Shown in pieces: positions 1 through 9,599 of a DNA stretch of 64,000 nt. Below the pieces are notes generated by a model. That model was not told the DNA's origin and searched no databases. It was given only the letters and a program-made list of their open reading frames with translations. The DNA is taken from the NCBI RefSeq assembly GCF_015245355.1, contig NZ_CP063311.1:3057715-3121714 (forward strand), given 5' to 3'. Source of the stretch: Anabaenopsis elenkinii CCIBt3563 (GTDB lineage Bacteria > Cyanobacteriota > Cyanobacteriia > Cyanobacteriales > Nostocaceae). The position numbers were made by a program, and so were the translations under genes. Every line of letters starts with the position of its first letter. Within the stretch, counting starts at the first letter, position 1.

Positions 1-55
1 GTGGGCGTTGACTATGGGCAATGATTTTTTACCCTATTTTCCCTGTGAAAATTAA

Positions 56-118
56 CACTCAGTCGGATTGATCCGACTTCAGCTTTCAGACAGGGGTTTC
101 TAACCCCTGGCTGCGGGG
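56..118. repeat. Two adjacent hairpins downstream of the DUF4214 gene
   Basis: Two inverted repeats lie side by side. The first is AGTCGGAT-TG-ATCCGACT at about 60-77. The second is CAGGGGTT-TCT-AACCCCTG at about 92-110. A HIP1 octamer follows at 133-140. The hairpins lie beyond the likely terminator of the leftward gene. They may be short dispersed palindromes rather than functional terminators, since neither has a T-run. Confidence 0.5.
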
Positions 119-149
119 GACCTTGACTATAGGCGATCGCTGTTCTGAC

Positions 150-178
150 AAAAAAAAGGCATAAGTTGATTATGCCCT
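150..178 (-). terminator. Rho-independent terminator of the DUF4214/RTX gene
   Basis: Read leftward, GGCATAA-TCAAC-TTATGCC is followed directly by a run of seven or more T. It begins about 36 bp past the stop codon at 214, which fits termination of the leftward gene. Confidence 0.8.
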
Positions 179-213
179 AGAAAAACTTATGAAAAAGGTA
201 TGTTCCTATTCAT

Positions 214-3200
214 CTACCCAGCAAGAATGAAATCTGCTGTACTTAGAGCCAAGGGACCATTGAGTCGAATGAATAAATCATCTGTGAGATCAGGTGTTTG
301 ATTAGTAGCCAGGATGAAAGTGTTACCTCCCAACTGAAAGTAACCAAACCTATCAGCACCTATGAGAGTGGCTGCATTATTTGCAGCATCCGCCACATTC
401 GCACCCGCAGGGGTAACTAGTCCTGCAAAGTCATCTGCAGTAAAGTTTAATGCTCTCAGGTTAATCTGGTCTTGTCGTGTTGCTGCAGCTCCTCCTACTC
501 CCGGGATTGCTACCGTAAAGTCGGTAATAATATCAAAAGTTACTCTGTTCGAGTGAGCAGCAGATGTATAAATGAAGGTGTCATTACCACCACCACCTGT
601 TAAAGTATCGGCACCAGCGCTACTTCTGAAAGTGTCATTACCATCACCACCTGTTAAGGTGTCATTAAGAGCAGTACCAGTAACTGTTAACTGTCCAGTA
701 TAGGCGGGTCCAACAGCAGCACCAGTTAACGGATCAACACCAGACCCATTAATTGTGATACCTTGGCGAGCATTTTCTGGCAGTGTGGGGGCTGCTATGA
801 TCAGGTTTCTGTCCTGATTTCCATCTCCAACTCCATCTGCCGCCCTTCCTGATCCGATAACATTGATAATTAACCCCTCGTTACCATATTCTAGGGTATC
901 AATTCGATTGGGAGTGGTGCTTACACTGGTATTATTATTCCGGTCAGAGACTAAAGTCAGATTTCGGATGTTTTGATCTAAGGTTAAGTTAACCCGTTGC
1001 TGTGCTCCTTCAAGGGTTAATTCCCCTATATTATCTAAGCTAATTCGATCATTTTGATCAGCACCTCTGAGGGTAACATCACCTGCTGGAGCTGTTGGAG
1101 TTACAAATTCAAAGCGGTTAATACCGGTGATTTGCCCAGCATCTGCGGTCAATGTGGTTCCATTCAAGCGCAGGATTTCAATACCTTGAGCACGGTTATT
1201 GATGACAGCAACATTAGTGGGTAGTTGAGCATTACCTGTAGGTGTCAAATCAGCCAGAATGTTAAGAGCTGCACCTTGTCTAAGTTCTAAAGTATCTGTT
1301 CCGTCGCCACCTTGGAAAGTTCCGTTGCGCCCAAAGAATCGCCCTGCATTGAATATGAATGTGTCATCTAAGGCGGTACCAGTGGCATTCAAGTCCGCAG
1401 TGAAGTTTCTAGCATCAATAGTAACACCGTCTTCAGCATCTTCTGGAAGCTCAATTCCCCTGATGGTTAAAGCTCTCTCTTGAGTTCCCAGAGCATCAGC
1501 CCCTGTTGGACTTGTTAAAACGTTAATTCTTAATCCATCAACATCAGATACTAGTCTGGTAATAACATTTCTACCGGCAACAGTAGCATTATTAAATCTG
1601 TCAGAGGTTAAATTCAGAGTTGCAGGTGAGTTTTCTAAGGTCAAATCAACACTTGCTTGTGCTGCTCCTCGGAGGTTTAATGTCCCTGTACCATCTAGGG
1701 TGAACCTATCATTAGCAGCAGCATTGCTGAGGTTGACCGTGTTAGCGGCAAACTCATATCTGTTAACAGCAGTAATTCTGCTAGCGTCTACTGTAACAGT
1801 AGGTACGTTACCACCCGGATTTCCCTGCAAGCGCAAGATTTCAATACTCTGAGCCGCGTTAACAGCATTGAGTAAAGGAGCGTTGGTGTTGTTCATAACA
1901 ACAGCAGCATCACTTCTCAATACTAATGTATCTGTACCATTACCACCATTAACTCTGTCCTGAGTATCAAAGTTAGCAAGCACAAACCCAATAGTGTCAT
2001 CACCGGAACTACCTGTGAAGTTAACCCTACCGTTATTAAAGGTTAATTCTACACCGCCACTGTTAGCTGAGGCATTAACAGTTGTCTGTGCAGTGCGGTT
2101 TAAGGTAATTTCGCTGGTAACTTCTAGCCTTGCATCCCCGCTAATATTGATGTTTCTGACAGATGTGTTTTCTCCGTTTGGTAGTAGAGGACCAAATACA
2201 GGAAGGGTCGTAATTCTGTTCACCCCATCCTCAAATTCACTTTCCGACCTCAGGTTAACAGTCTCGACCCGATTACCTTGTATTTCCAGTTGTGTGGAAG
2301 AATCAGTCATGGAAACAGCCGCAACCGTTCCATTACCAAAGTTACCAGTGATACGACGATTGGTGACGACATTATCAATATCAAGTTCAATATCCCGTAG
2401 TCCGGCGACGGTCAAATTGCCTTGAGGATTAAACTTGACAGTGACTTTTTCCAGACCTGAACCAGCCGCAGGGCTAAAGTCAATATTTTCGCCTCGAGCG
2501 TTGATTAATTCAACGTTTTCAACACCTCGGAGAGTGGGCAAAACGCGATCAGCGTTATAATACTTGAAAGTATCTGTACCACCAGGTCCACCATCAATCC
2601 TGTCCCCTACTTGAACAGTGGCGAAAAATTGGTTCCCATTGTCCCCAATGAACACGTCATTACCACTAGTACCTACAAGATTTTCATTAGGGCTGGTGGT
2701 CAGGGTAAAGGGTGTTTGGAAGTTATCAGTCAGACCTTGAGCAACGACTACCTTATTGTTCAAAACCTCCCGATCTCGACTATCGGCACCAGCAGCCTCT
2801 AATATTTCTAGAACAACTTCCGCTCTGGAGGAATTGTTGATTCTTTCAACCCAAAAATTCCTACCTCCCTCGTCTGTAGCGCGTCCGAAAGCATTACTGT
2901 AGATTAACTCCACAAATTCACGGTTAATCAACCCGGTATATTTTTCTTGCGCCTCTTGGGAACCGATAATACTGGCGGTGATATCAGCGATAGATTTACC
3001 TTCATTCAGCTGAGAAACCCAAAAAGCTTGACCCCCCGCATCTGCGGCTCTACCCAGCAATGTTACATAAAGGGATTGCACAAGTGAGCGATGGGTCTCA
3101 TTCTTAGCAGTTTCAACTCGACGATTTAAAACTTCTCTATCAGCAGGTCCTGCTGAAGCAATAATATCACGGACTACTTGAGCTCGTGTATCTACGGTGG

Positions 3201-3480
3201 GTGATGCGCCTAACCTCCCGACCCAAAAAGCTTTACCACCTGAATCTGCTACCCGACCAAAGGCGTTGCTGTAGATAAACTCAATAAATTCACCAGGGGT
3301 AAAACTAGCAATTCTTGCTTGTACTGCTGGTGAATTAGTCAGTTCTGTGGCGAAGGTTGTGAGAGGAGACAGACCGAGATTTAACCGCCTCGTCCAAAAT
3401 GCAAAAGCTTCTCGTTCTGCTCCTCTACCAAGGAGGGCAACATAGAGGCTTTGGATGTTATTGATATTTTCGACTGTCAT
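214..3480 (-). CDS. DUF4214 domain exoprotein with RTX-type calcium-binding repeats
   Basis: A protein of 1088 residues. The first 240 or so residues hold four DUF4214-type modules, recognisable by the recurring SLYVALLGR and FWV.RL motifs and IYSNAFGR blocks. A long beta-rich, Asn/Thr-rich middle follows with periodic LDGTGTLNLRGA-like strands. Near residues 935-970 there are RTX nonapeptides (LTGGDGNDTF, LTGGGGNDTFIY). There is no N-terminal signal peptide, and the glycine-rich repeats lie near the C-terminus. This is the usual arrangement for proteins exported by type I secretion, so a calcium-binding cell-surface or secreted protein is inferred. An AAAGGAGTG sequence lies 15 nt before the ATG, a rather long spacing. 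The neighbouring genes upstream are an ABC polysaccharide exporter, which may be coincidental. The exact function is unknown. Confidence 0.85.
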   Translation of the reverse strand: MTVENINNIQSLYVALLGRGAEREAFAFWTRRLNLGLSPLTTFATELTNSPAVQARIASFTPGEFIEFIYSNAFGRVADSGGKAFWVGRLGASPTVDTRAQVVRDIIASAGPADREVLNRRVETAKNETHRSLVQSLYVTLLGRAADAGGQAFWVSQLNEGKSIADITASIIGSQEAQEKYTGLINREFVELIYSNAFGRATDEGGRNFWVERINNSSRAEVVLEILEAAGADSRDREVLNNKVVVAQGLTDNFQTPFTLTTSPNENLVGTSGNDVFIGDNGNQFFATVQVGDRIDGGPGGTDTFKYYNADRVLPTLRGVENVELINARGENIDFSPAAGSGLEKVTVKFNPQGNLTVAGLRDIELDIDNVVTNRRITGNFGNGTVAAVSMTDSSTQLEIQGNRVETVNLRSESEFEDGVNRITTLPVFGPLLPNGENTSVRNINISGDARLEVTSEITLNRTAQTTVNASANSGGVELTFNNGRVNFTGSSGDDTIGFVLANFDTQDRVNGGNGTDTLVLRSDAAVVMNNTNAPLLNAVNAAQSIEILRLQGNPGGNVPTVTVDASRITAVNRYEFAANTVNLSNAAANDRFTLDGTGTLNLRGAAQASVDLTLENSPATLNLTSDRFNNATVAGRNVITRLVSDVDGLRINVLTSPTGADALGTQERALTIRGIELPEDAEDGVTIDARNFTADLNATGTALDDTFIFNAGRFFGRNGTFQGGDGTDTLELRQGAALNILADLTPTGNAQLPTNVAVINNRAQGIEILRLNGTTLTADAGQITGINRFEFVTPTAPAGDVTLRGADQNDRISLDNIGELTLEGAQQRVNLTLDQNIRNLTLVSDRNNNTSVSTTPNRIDTLEYGNEGLIINVIGSGRAADGVGDGNQDRNLIIAAPTLPENARQGITINGSGVDPLTGAAVGPAYTGQLTVTGTALNDTLTGGDGNDTFRSSAGADTLTGGGGNDTFIYTSAAHSNRVTFDIITDFTVAIPGVGGAAATRQDQINLRALNFTADDFAGLVTPAGANVADAANNAATLIGADRFGYFQLGGNTFILATNQTPDLTDDLFIRLNGPLALSTADFILAG

Positions 3481-3965
3481 AACTTGGGATTTTCACTCCT
3501 TTGAAGTTGGATACTACGCAACATCACACCAGTAAAAAGAGACACTCTAATGTAAGTTCCCCTACATACAGCTTATGTTGTTAAACCATACCAAAGCATT
3601 ATTTGGGCGAAAGTATAATATAATGCCAAGACATATGATCCAACATTTTGGTTTTGTTTGTCATCCATCTAAAGATAGATATTCAAACTTTTGTTTGTTC
3701 TTGTCATCCATCTAAAGACTGATATTGATTGAATACTTGTGATTTAGTACCTATGTCCATGGATCGGGATGAAAAATCCCCGAAACCTAGGTAAAATATG
3801 GATATTAGATATTAATGTTTTTCTGAGTAAAGGTGTAGGATCTTATTTTTTCTCATTTGTCATCTATCTTTAGATAGATTTTTTAATACTCCTAGTCATA
3901 ATTTACCCCATGAAAAAATGAAAATCCTTCTTGATTACCTCTAGAGGTAATCAAAAAGGATGAGA
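3481..3965. promoter_or_regulatory. Upstream region of the DUF4214 gene with three related short repeats
   Basis: This gene-free region contains TGTCATCCATCTAAAGA twice, at about 3659-3675 and 3702-3718. A third related copy at about 3858-3880 (TGTCATCTATCTTTAGATAG) forms a perfect hairpin ending in a T-run. The repeats sit 180-400 bp upstream of the leftward ATG at 3480. They could be operator copies or a regulatory leader. No coding sequence was seen here. Confidence 0.4.
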
Positions 3966-3966
3966 T

Positions 3967-4055
3967 GAGAGGTTGTTTGATCAGTTTTCAGCCATAATTC
4001 TCATGATATTTCCCTCCCCCAGGGGAGGGTGAGGGAGGGGTAAAACAATATTTGA
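3967..4055 (-). repeat. Decayed copy of the interspersed inverted-repeat element
   Basis: It starts GAGAGGTTGTTTGAT and contains an internal palindrome with CCTCCCCCAGGGGAGGG followed by GGTAAAACAATATTTGA. The same landmarks occur in the clear copy at 62633-62854 (GAGGTTGTTTGATAA, then GGGGTTAAACAATATTTGA). This copy has lost the heptamer-repeat middle and one terminus. It lies between the DUF4214 gene promoter region and the 3' end of the Wzt gene. Confidence 0.5.
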
Positions 4056-4064
4056 GACCTGTAA

Positions 4065-5354
4065 CTATTCTTTCTTTCCTAGTTCCACAGGGTTTTGGCA
4101 AAGATTGAACCTAATACAAGATTGTAAATCTATCAAGCCATCACAGGAACTACCGTTATGGACTTCAAAAACTAGCAGTTCATCCACCCAGTCATAACTT
4201 ACCCCTGTTTCGGAATGTATACCCACAGTAATCGTATAAACTCCCCTATTCATCAAGCAGGGAACTTGAAACACAACTTGCAATTGTTGATTTTCTTGAA
4301 TATCCGGTAATTTAATCTGCTGTAAGTGGGTGTTAGTACCATAAATTACCAACCCCATGAGATTTCTTAAAGATATACCAACAACTAAATCAGAAAGTTC
4401 CCCTTGAGCTAGGATTAATATACTAATTTCAAAACTCTTACCCGTCTCTAGTTTGGTAACTGCTTCACCCTGGTAATCCAGAATAGTTACCTCTTGAATT
4501 ACTGCTAGCTGATTACCATGCCTACTTACACCATCATGATGATTATTTTGACTGATATGATCAGGCTGGTCAACTAATTGGGCGCTCTGGGTGATTCTGG
4601 TTTCAACTGCCGGTTGATCATCTGCGCTTAATAAAGCAATATAATGGTTAACCACATCATTAGGAGTACCTATTTCTAGCATTCTGCCACAATTCATCAA
4701 TATAGCGCTATGACATAACATTTTCACACTACTGGCATCATGGGAAACAAATAATATAGTTACGCCCTGTTCTTTGAGGTGACGAATTCGCTTCATACAG
4801 CGAGCTTGAAACTTTGCATCCCCCACAGCTAAAGCTTCATCTACTATCAAAATACTCGGTTGTGTATGAGCGACTACCGCAAAAGCTAACCTCACCACCA
4901 TCCCACTAGAATAAGTCTTCACAGGATGCTCAATAAAATCTCCAATTTCCGCAAAAGCTGCTATGTCATCAAACTTCGCTGCTATTTCTTCTCGACTTAA
5001 GCCTAAAATTTGACCATTAAAAAATACGTTCTGTCTCCCAGTAAACTCTGGGTTAAACCCGCTACCTAGTTCTAGGAGGGCGGATACCCTACCATTGACA
5101 AACACTTCACCTGTAGTGGGGGTGAGGGTTCCGGCGATAATTTGTAAGAGTGTGCTTTTACCAGAACCATTTTGACCAATAATTCCTAAAGTTTCCCCCC
5201 GGGGAACCTGTAAATTTATATCCCGGAGCGCCCAAAATTCCTGGGCGTAGTTTTTATTAGGTAGTAGAATTTCCTTAAGCTTATCTACTGGACGAGGATA
5301 ACGCTTGTAAGACTTGGAGATGTTCTTTAGTGAAATGGCAATTTCCTCACCCAT
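4065..5354 (-). CDS. Polysaccharide ABC transporter ATP-binding protein (Wzt/KpsT type)
   Basis: This 429-residue ATPase would power export of a surface polysaccharide across the inner membrane with the permease encoded just upstream. Visible motifs are Walker A GQNGSGKST (60-68), signature YSSGM (148-152), Walker B ILIVDE (168-173) and the H-loop VSHD (203-206). Residues from about 275 to 415 form an extra beta-rich domain like the Wzt C-terminal carbohydrate-binding domain, which in O-antigen exporters recognises the modified chain end. The start lies 29 bp downstream of the permease stop, so the two genes form a leftward operon. The substrate is not identifiable, because no polysaccharide-assembly genes adjoin them. 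The glycosyltransferase at 18.7 kb is the only other candidate in the window. Confidence 0.9.
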   Translation of the reverse strand: MGEEIAISLKNISKSYKRYPRPVDKLKEILLPNKNYAQEFWALRDINLQVPRGETLGIIGQNGSGKSTLLQIIAGTLTPTTGEVFVNGRVSALLELGSGFNPEFTGRQNVFFNGQILGLSREEIAAKFDDIAAFAEIGDFIEHPVKTYSSGMVVRLAFAVVAHTQPSILIVDEALAVGDAKFQARCMKRIRHLKEQGVTILFVSHDASSVKMLCHSAILMNCGRMLEIGTPNDVVNHYIALLSADDQPAVETRITQSAQLVDQPDHISQNNHHDGVSRHGNQLAVIQEVTILDYQGEAVTKLETGKSFEISILILAQGELSDLVVGISLRNLMGLVIYGTNTHLQQIKLPDIQENQQLQVVFQVPCLMNRGVYTITVGIHSETGVSYDWVDELLVFEVHNGSSCDGLIDLQSCIRFNLCQNPVELGKKE

Positions 5355-5383
5355 ACCATCCTAATTAATTGGTAAAAACTTTG

Positions 5384-6226
5384 CTACAGGACATCAGCAA
5401 AAGCCGGACGCAGCTTTTTATAAACGGTAAATCCAAAACCAAATATAATCAAGGCGACTAAACTAGCAACCCCCCATTCTCCCCAATGTTGCACCTTTCC
5501 CACCAAAATTAAATCACGATATACCTCCGCGATGGACGTGAGGGGATTTAGCCAAAATACCCAATTGCGCCACCCTTCGGGAATTGAAGTAGCGGGATAA
5601 ATAATTGGTGTTAAATACAACCACATATTTAAAACTACCCCCAGGGTTTGGGGAACATCACGCAAAAAAACCGTTAGACCCGCTGCTAAATAACCCAAAC
5701 CAGTAGTTAGCAGTAATTGGGTTAACCAAACTAAGGGTAACAGCGCCAGGGTAGTATGTAAAGTATGAGTTTGGACAGCTACAAACACAATCAACGCCAT
5801 CAAACCAAAAGAACTTTCAATGAAAGTAGATAAAATTGGTACCAAGGGTAACAAAGCCAGGGGAAAGACTACCTTCTTAACTAAATTTGGCTGTCCTACC
5901 ACGCAACCAGCAGACTGGATGAGTCCCCCAGAAAAAGCAATCCAGGGAAGCAACCCCGCAAATAACCACAATCCAAAGGTAAAATTATTTTCCGGAAGGC
6001 TAGTGAGGCTTAACTTGACCCTCAAAACAATGGAAAATACGTAAGTATAAATTAGCAACTGTGAAAGCTGATTTACCAATGGCCACAAATTCCCCAGGAT
6101 TGACCCCTTATACCGGGCTTCTAAATCTCGTCTGACTAGGGTTCTGAGTAAATCCAACTTAGCCCTGAACTGCTGATTTATTGGCAGTATACTCCTCAGC
6201 TTCCCTGGGTGTCCCATAATTCCCAC
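5384..6226 (-). CDS. Polysaccharide ABC transporter permease (Wzm/KpsM, ABC-2 type)
   Basis: This 280-residue integral membrane protein has the typical ABC-2 exporter arrangement. A cytoplasmic amphipathic N-terminus (LDLLRTLVRRDLEARYKGS) is followed by about six membrane segments, including the LLIYTYVFSIVLRV and FAGLLPWIAF blocks typical of this family. It is the first gene of a two-gene leftward operon with the Wzt-type ATPase. An alternative start three codons inside the frame is possible. The pair should translocate an undecaprenyl-linked polysaccharide. Confidence 0.9.
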   Translation of the reverse strand: MGIMGHPGKLRSILPINQQFRAKLDLLRTLVRRDLEARYKGSILGNLWPLVNQLSQLLIYTYVFSIVLRVKLSLTSLPENNFTFGLWLFAGLLPWIAFSGGLIQSAGCVVGQPNLVKKVVFPLALLPLVPILSTFIESSFGLMALIVFVAVQTHTLHTTLALLPLVWLTQLLLTTGLGYLAAGLTVFLRDVPQTLGVVLNMWLYLTPIIYPATSIPEGWRNWVFWLNPLTSIAEVYRDLILVGKVQHWGEWGVASLVALIIFGFGFTVYKKLRPAFADVL

Positions 6227-6283
6227 TCATTAATCCTTACTCATGACTGATTACTAATAGCGTTTTCTGATTATAATGCTTAA

Positions 6284-6314
6284 CATACCCGACTTCTGTT
6301 AGAAATCGGGTATC
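6284..6314. terminator. Hairpin between the DUF2887 remnant and wzm
   Basis: TACCCGACTTCT and AGAAATCGGGTA form a 12-bp stem with one mismatch and a three-base loop. It lies 15 bp beyond the stop of the leftward DUF2887 gene. It may be its terminator, although there is no strong T-run. Confidence 0.35.
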
Positions 6315-6328
6315 TGACTAATAATAAA

Positions 6329-7030
6329 CTACAGATGAGACTGTAACCATATTTGCAAATCAGCCACAGTGGTAAAGTCCAGCAAGTCCTCACCCAAAGC
6401 CTCAATCTGTGATAAAGATAACCCCTGTATCTGTGATCCACACTGGGGGGAAACCTCACCCAAACGACGATTTAATAACCGCATCACCAAAGATAAAGCT
6501 TCCTGTGTGCGACCCTGTTCCAGACCTTGTGTGCGACCCTGTTCCAGACCTTCTTCCAGACCCTCTTCCTTAGCTTCCCGTATAGCTCTAGGTTCCACTA
6601 AATCCAATCCCAACATAGAGACAATTTCCTCTCTACTTAAGTTTGTAAACTTGTAAATAATAATTGTCGTCACTAAATCTATTATGGCTGTTTGTGACTC
6701 TTGCTGTGCTTGTGTGAGTAAAAACCTGGCGGTGTCTATAGCTTCTGTTCCTTCCTTCACAGTCAGCAACATCAACCCTAAGCCCAAACTTTGTTCCTCC
6801 ACATCCCCCAACTCATCTAAATAGATTCGGTGTACTTGTCCTCCCAACAGTAGGGAACGATGAATGTTTAAATTACTAGGTTCTAAATTCCGAGAGCCAA
6901 AAATAATCACCCCTACCCAGTCATCATAACGAATCGAGTGACGGTATAAAAACAGAGATAATTCCGAAAAAAACCGAAAATACAAATCTTCATCTTTTTG
7001 AAACTGTACCTCCGCCAAAAATACTATAGC
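6329..7030 (-). pseudogene. 5'-truncated DUF2887/DUF4351 (Rpn-like) gene
   Basis: The readable frame has about 230 residues. It begins in the middle of the conserved DUF2887 core: AEVQFQKDEDLYFRFF normally follows about 60 residues of PD-(D/E)XK-like nuclease fold. The frame can be followed upstream only as far as AIVFL, where it runs into tandem heptamers (CAGGGGG), and no ATG exists. The only start near the alignment edge is TTG at 7018. The C-terminus has a repetitive EGLEEGLEQGRTQGLEQGR linker and a DUF4351 domain (SLVMRLLNRRLGE, LSLSQIEALGEDLLDF). The family is related to the Rpn recombination-promoting nucleases. The catalytic N-terminus is missing, so the product is probably non-functional. 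Confidence 0.7.
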
Positions 7031-7058
7031 AGGGGGCAGGGGGCAGGGGGCAGGGGGA
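7029..7058. repeat. Short tandem repeat, heptamer GGGGGCA
   Basis: Four tandem copies of the 7-mer occur at the broken 5' end of the DUF2887 gene. Such heptanucleotide repeats are common in intergenic DNA of filamentous cyanobacteria. Confidence 0.85.
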
Positions 7059-7367
7059 AGCCTTGAAACGCTTGAATTTCAATGGTTTTATCTTCTGTTT
7101 GTGTCCTAACCACCTTGGCGGTTGCTATAGATAAAATTGAGATCCTTTTTTATGTCTTTAAGTGCTTTGAGATTCCTATGGCTAAAGTCACAATATGGCT
7201 ATGACAATACCTGGTGGTTATGCTCCTCACAGGGGGTTTCACTTTGCTAGCAAGGTAGAATACGCAGGTCAGTATTGTAATTCTTTATCGATGAGAACAT
7301 AAAAACACTGCGACTCAAGTAAATTGATTTGTGTTTTGTGTCACTCCTAAACATCCCATGAGGTTTT
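7059..7367. promoter_or_regulatory. Intergenic region upstream of the coiled-coil/TPR gene
   Basis: This AT-rich stretch of about 310 bp lies between the truncated leftward gene and the rightward TPR gene. It presumably carries the promoter for the latter. I see no strong sigma-70 boxes, tRNA or convincing small gene in it. Confidence 0.3.
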
Positions 7368-9470
7368 ATGAAGCCCAAAAATCAAGTCTTTCTCACTTTA
7401 GTATTGAAAAGCGCTCTTGTCTTTTCGCCCTTGCTGCTTGCTGGTATTGCTACTGGTTCCACACCAGTTAATAGGCCTGAGGTAATATCTGCTCAGAAGT
7501 TGCAAGCACAACAGCTTACTCCAGAGCCAGTTACACCCAGGGTAGCGCCAGGTTTCAATAATACAAATGTCTTGTGGAGTGTGTGGTTAGTAATCTTGAG
7601 TTTATTTCCTGTGTCGGTAATTGCTTTATTCTGGCTGTTGCGCCGGGTGGCAATTCGTGAGATTGTTCATAGAGCAATGGCACAGCTAGACGGGTTAGAA
7701 AATCTCCAAAACCAGCTGATTATTGTCAAGCAAGATGCGGAAAATCTGATTCGAGACACTAAACAGAGAAATCGTGAATTGGAAACAGAAATTTTGACTT
7801 TGCAACAGAATATACAAAGACAAAAGGAGAATTTAGCTAATTTAACATCTGAAATGGTGCAGTCAAAAGATACCATCCTAGGAGAATTAAAAACGAAAAT
7901 TAAAGAGATTGAAGAGAATTTGGAGTCTGATTTTACAGTCAAAATATCTCAGTTGCAGTTAGCAGCGGAACAAACAAGAGATAGAATCATAGAAGGTTTA
8001 GAGAATCTAGAGTCTGAGTTGATCCATAAACTAGAGAATTTGCAGTTAGAGGCTGAACAACAAAATCATCTCTATGTGGAAAATTTAGAAGCATCTAGGA
8101 GTGAATTTGTGGCTGAACTTTCTCATTTACGGTCTCAGACTCAATCAGAGAAAGATCACACTGTGGCAAATCTGATTAAAGTATATGGTGATGCAGAAAA
8201 CCAAAAGAATGATATTATAGAGAATATTAGGGAATTAGAAAGATTATTTCAAGGAGAAATATCTAACTGGCAATCTGAGGCTCGGCAAGGAAAAGATAAT
8301 ATTTTTGAGAGTTTAGGAAAGTTACGGGTAGATGCGCAACAGGAAAAAGATAAAACCCTAGATAGTTTAAGGGAGTTAGAAAATTTATTTAAGGCTCAAA
8401 TCGCTGTATTACAGTCTGAGGTAGAATCACATAGGAATAGTCTCCTAGAAAGTATGAGGGGATTAGAGTCGGAATTTGTATCTCAAATTTCTGAGTTACA
8501 GTTGGATGCTCAAAACCGCAAAGCGCTGATTGCTGAGAATTTAGAAGCATCAGCTACACAGTTGACAGAGCAATTTTCAGATTTACAATTTCATGCTCAA
8601 GAGCAAAAGCTGTTGATTGTGGAAAAGCTGGAAAAATTAGAGATAGATTTTGTATCTCAACTTTCTAGGTTACAGTTGGATGCTGCACATCGCCAGGAAA
8701 TAATTTTACAGGAATTAATGAAGACTGAACCGCTTTCTGTCACTGAAGAGTCACAGGTTGAGCTACAAGGTTCAGAGTCAGTTAATGACGACTTTCAACA
8801 AGCAGAAGAGTTATTTACTCAAGGGAAATATCCCGAGGCGATCGCAGTTTATAATCAGGTGGTGAAAACTCAGCCAGATAATTCCGTCGCTTGGCTAAAA
8901 CGGGGTTTGACTTTAGGGAGATTACAACGTCACCAAGATGCTATTGCTTCCTATGAAAAAGCAATTGAAATTCGTCCAGATTATCACCAGGCTTGGTGCG
9001 ATCGCGGTGTGGCTTTTGGTAAACTAGGACAGCATCAACAGGCTTTTGCATCTTTTGACCAAGCTACCCAAGTCAAGGATGATGATCCAGTGGCTTGGTT
9101 AAATCGTGGTCTTTCTTTGATAGAGTTAGAAAGATATGAAGATGCGATCGCCAGTTTTGACCAAGCCATCAAAATTAATCCCAATTCTGCCAAGGTCTGG
9201 GATAAACGGGGTTATGCTCTGGTCAGATTAGGAGAAGATGAAGATGCGATCGCCAGTTTTGACCAAGCCATCAAAATTAATCCCAACTATGCTAGTGCTT
9301 ATTACAATAAAGCCGCTTGCTATGCCCTGCAAAGACAACTAAAATTAGCCTTGGCAAATCTGCAACAAGCAATTGAACTGAATCCCAGTTATAAAGAAGA
9401 TGCAGCATTTGACATTGATTTTGATGAAATTGCCGATGATAAAAGTTTTAAGGAAATGATTTCTCATTGA
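7368..9470 (+). CDS. Membrane-anchored coiled-coil protein with C-terminal TPR repeats
   Basis: A protein of 700 residues. Residues about 9-29 form a signal-like hydrophobic segment. A second membrane segment lies at about 68-91 (LWSVWLVILSLFPVSVIALFWLL) and is followed by RRVAIREIVHRAM. Residues about 95-455 are a heptad-rich coiled coil built of repeated QLQLDAQ / ENLE / SEF.SQ units. Residues about 475-680 carry five or so TPR units, including the near-duplicated YEDAIASFDQAIKINPN motif. A scaffold or adaptor at the cytoplasmic membrane is inferred. No enzyme motif is present. It stands alone, 130 bp upstream of gatB and in the same direction. Confidence 0.8.
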   Translation: MKPKNQVFLTLVLKSALVFSPLLLAGIATGSTPVNRPEVISAQKLQAQQLTPEPVTPRVAPGFNNTNVLWSVWLVILSLFPVSVIALFWLLRRVAIREIVHRAMAQLDGLENLQNQLIIVKQDAENLIRDTKQRNRELETEILTLQQNIQRQKENLANLTSEMVQSKDTILGELKTKIKEIEENLESDFTVKISQLQLAAEQTRDRIIEGLENLESELIHKLENLQLEAEQQNHLYVENLEASRSEFVAELSHLRSQTQSEKDHTVANLIKVYGDAENQKNDIIENIRELERLFQGEISNWQSEARQGKDNIFESLGKLRVDAQQEKDKTLDSLRELENLFKAQIAVLQSEVESHRNSLLESMRGLESEFVSQISELQLDAQNRKALIAENLEASATQLTEQFSDLQFHAQEQKLLIVEKLEKLEIDFVSQLSRLQLDAAHRQEIILQELMKTEPLSVTEESQVELQGSESVNDDFQQAEELFTQGKYPEAIAVYNQVVKTQPDNSVAWLKRGLTLGRLQRHQDAIASYEKAIEIRPDYHQAWCDRGVAFGKLGQHQQAFASFDQATQVKDDDPVAWLNRGLSLIELERYEDAIASFDQAIKINPNSAKVWDKRGYALVRLGEDEDAIASFDQAIKINPNYASAYYNKAACYALQRQLKLALANLQQAIELNPSYKEDAAFDIDFDEIADDKSFKEMISH

Positions 9471-9599
9471 AGCTCACCCCTAAGCCCTATTCTTGCTCAG
9501 TCAAGCAGTGAAGACTGTGACCAACAATCTCCCCAAATGCAAAGAAGGTTTAAAATATTAGCCTAAACTAAAAATTAGCCTCAATAGCAATATTATAGT

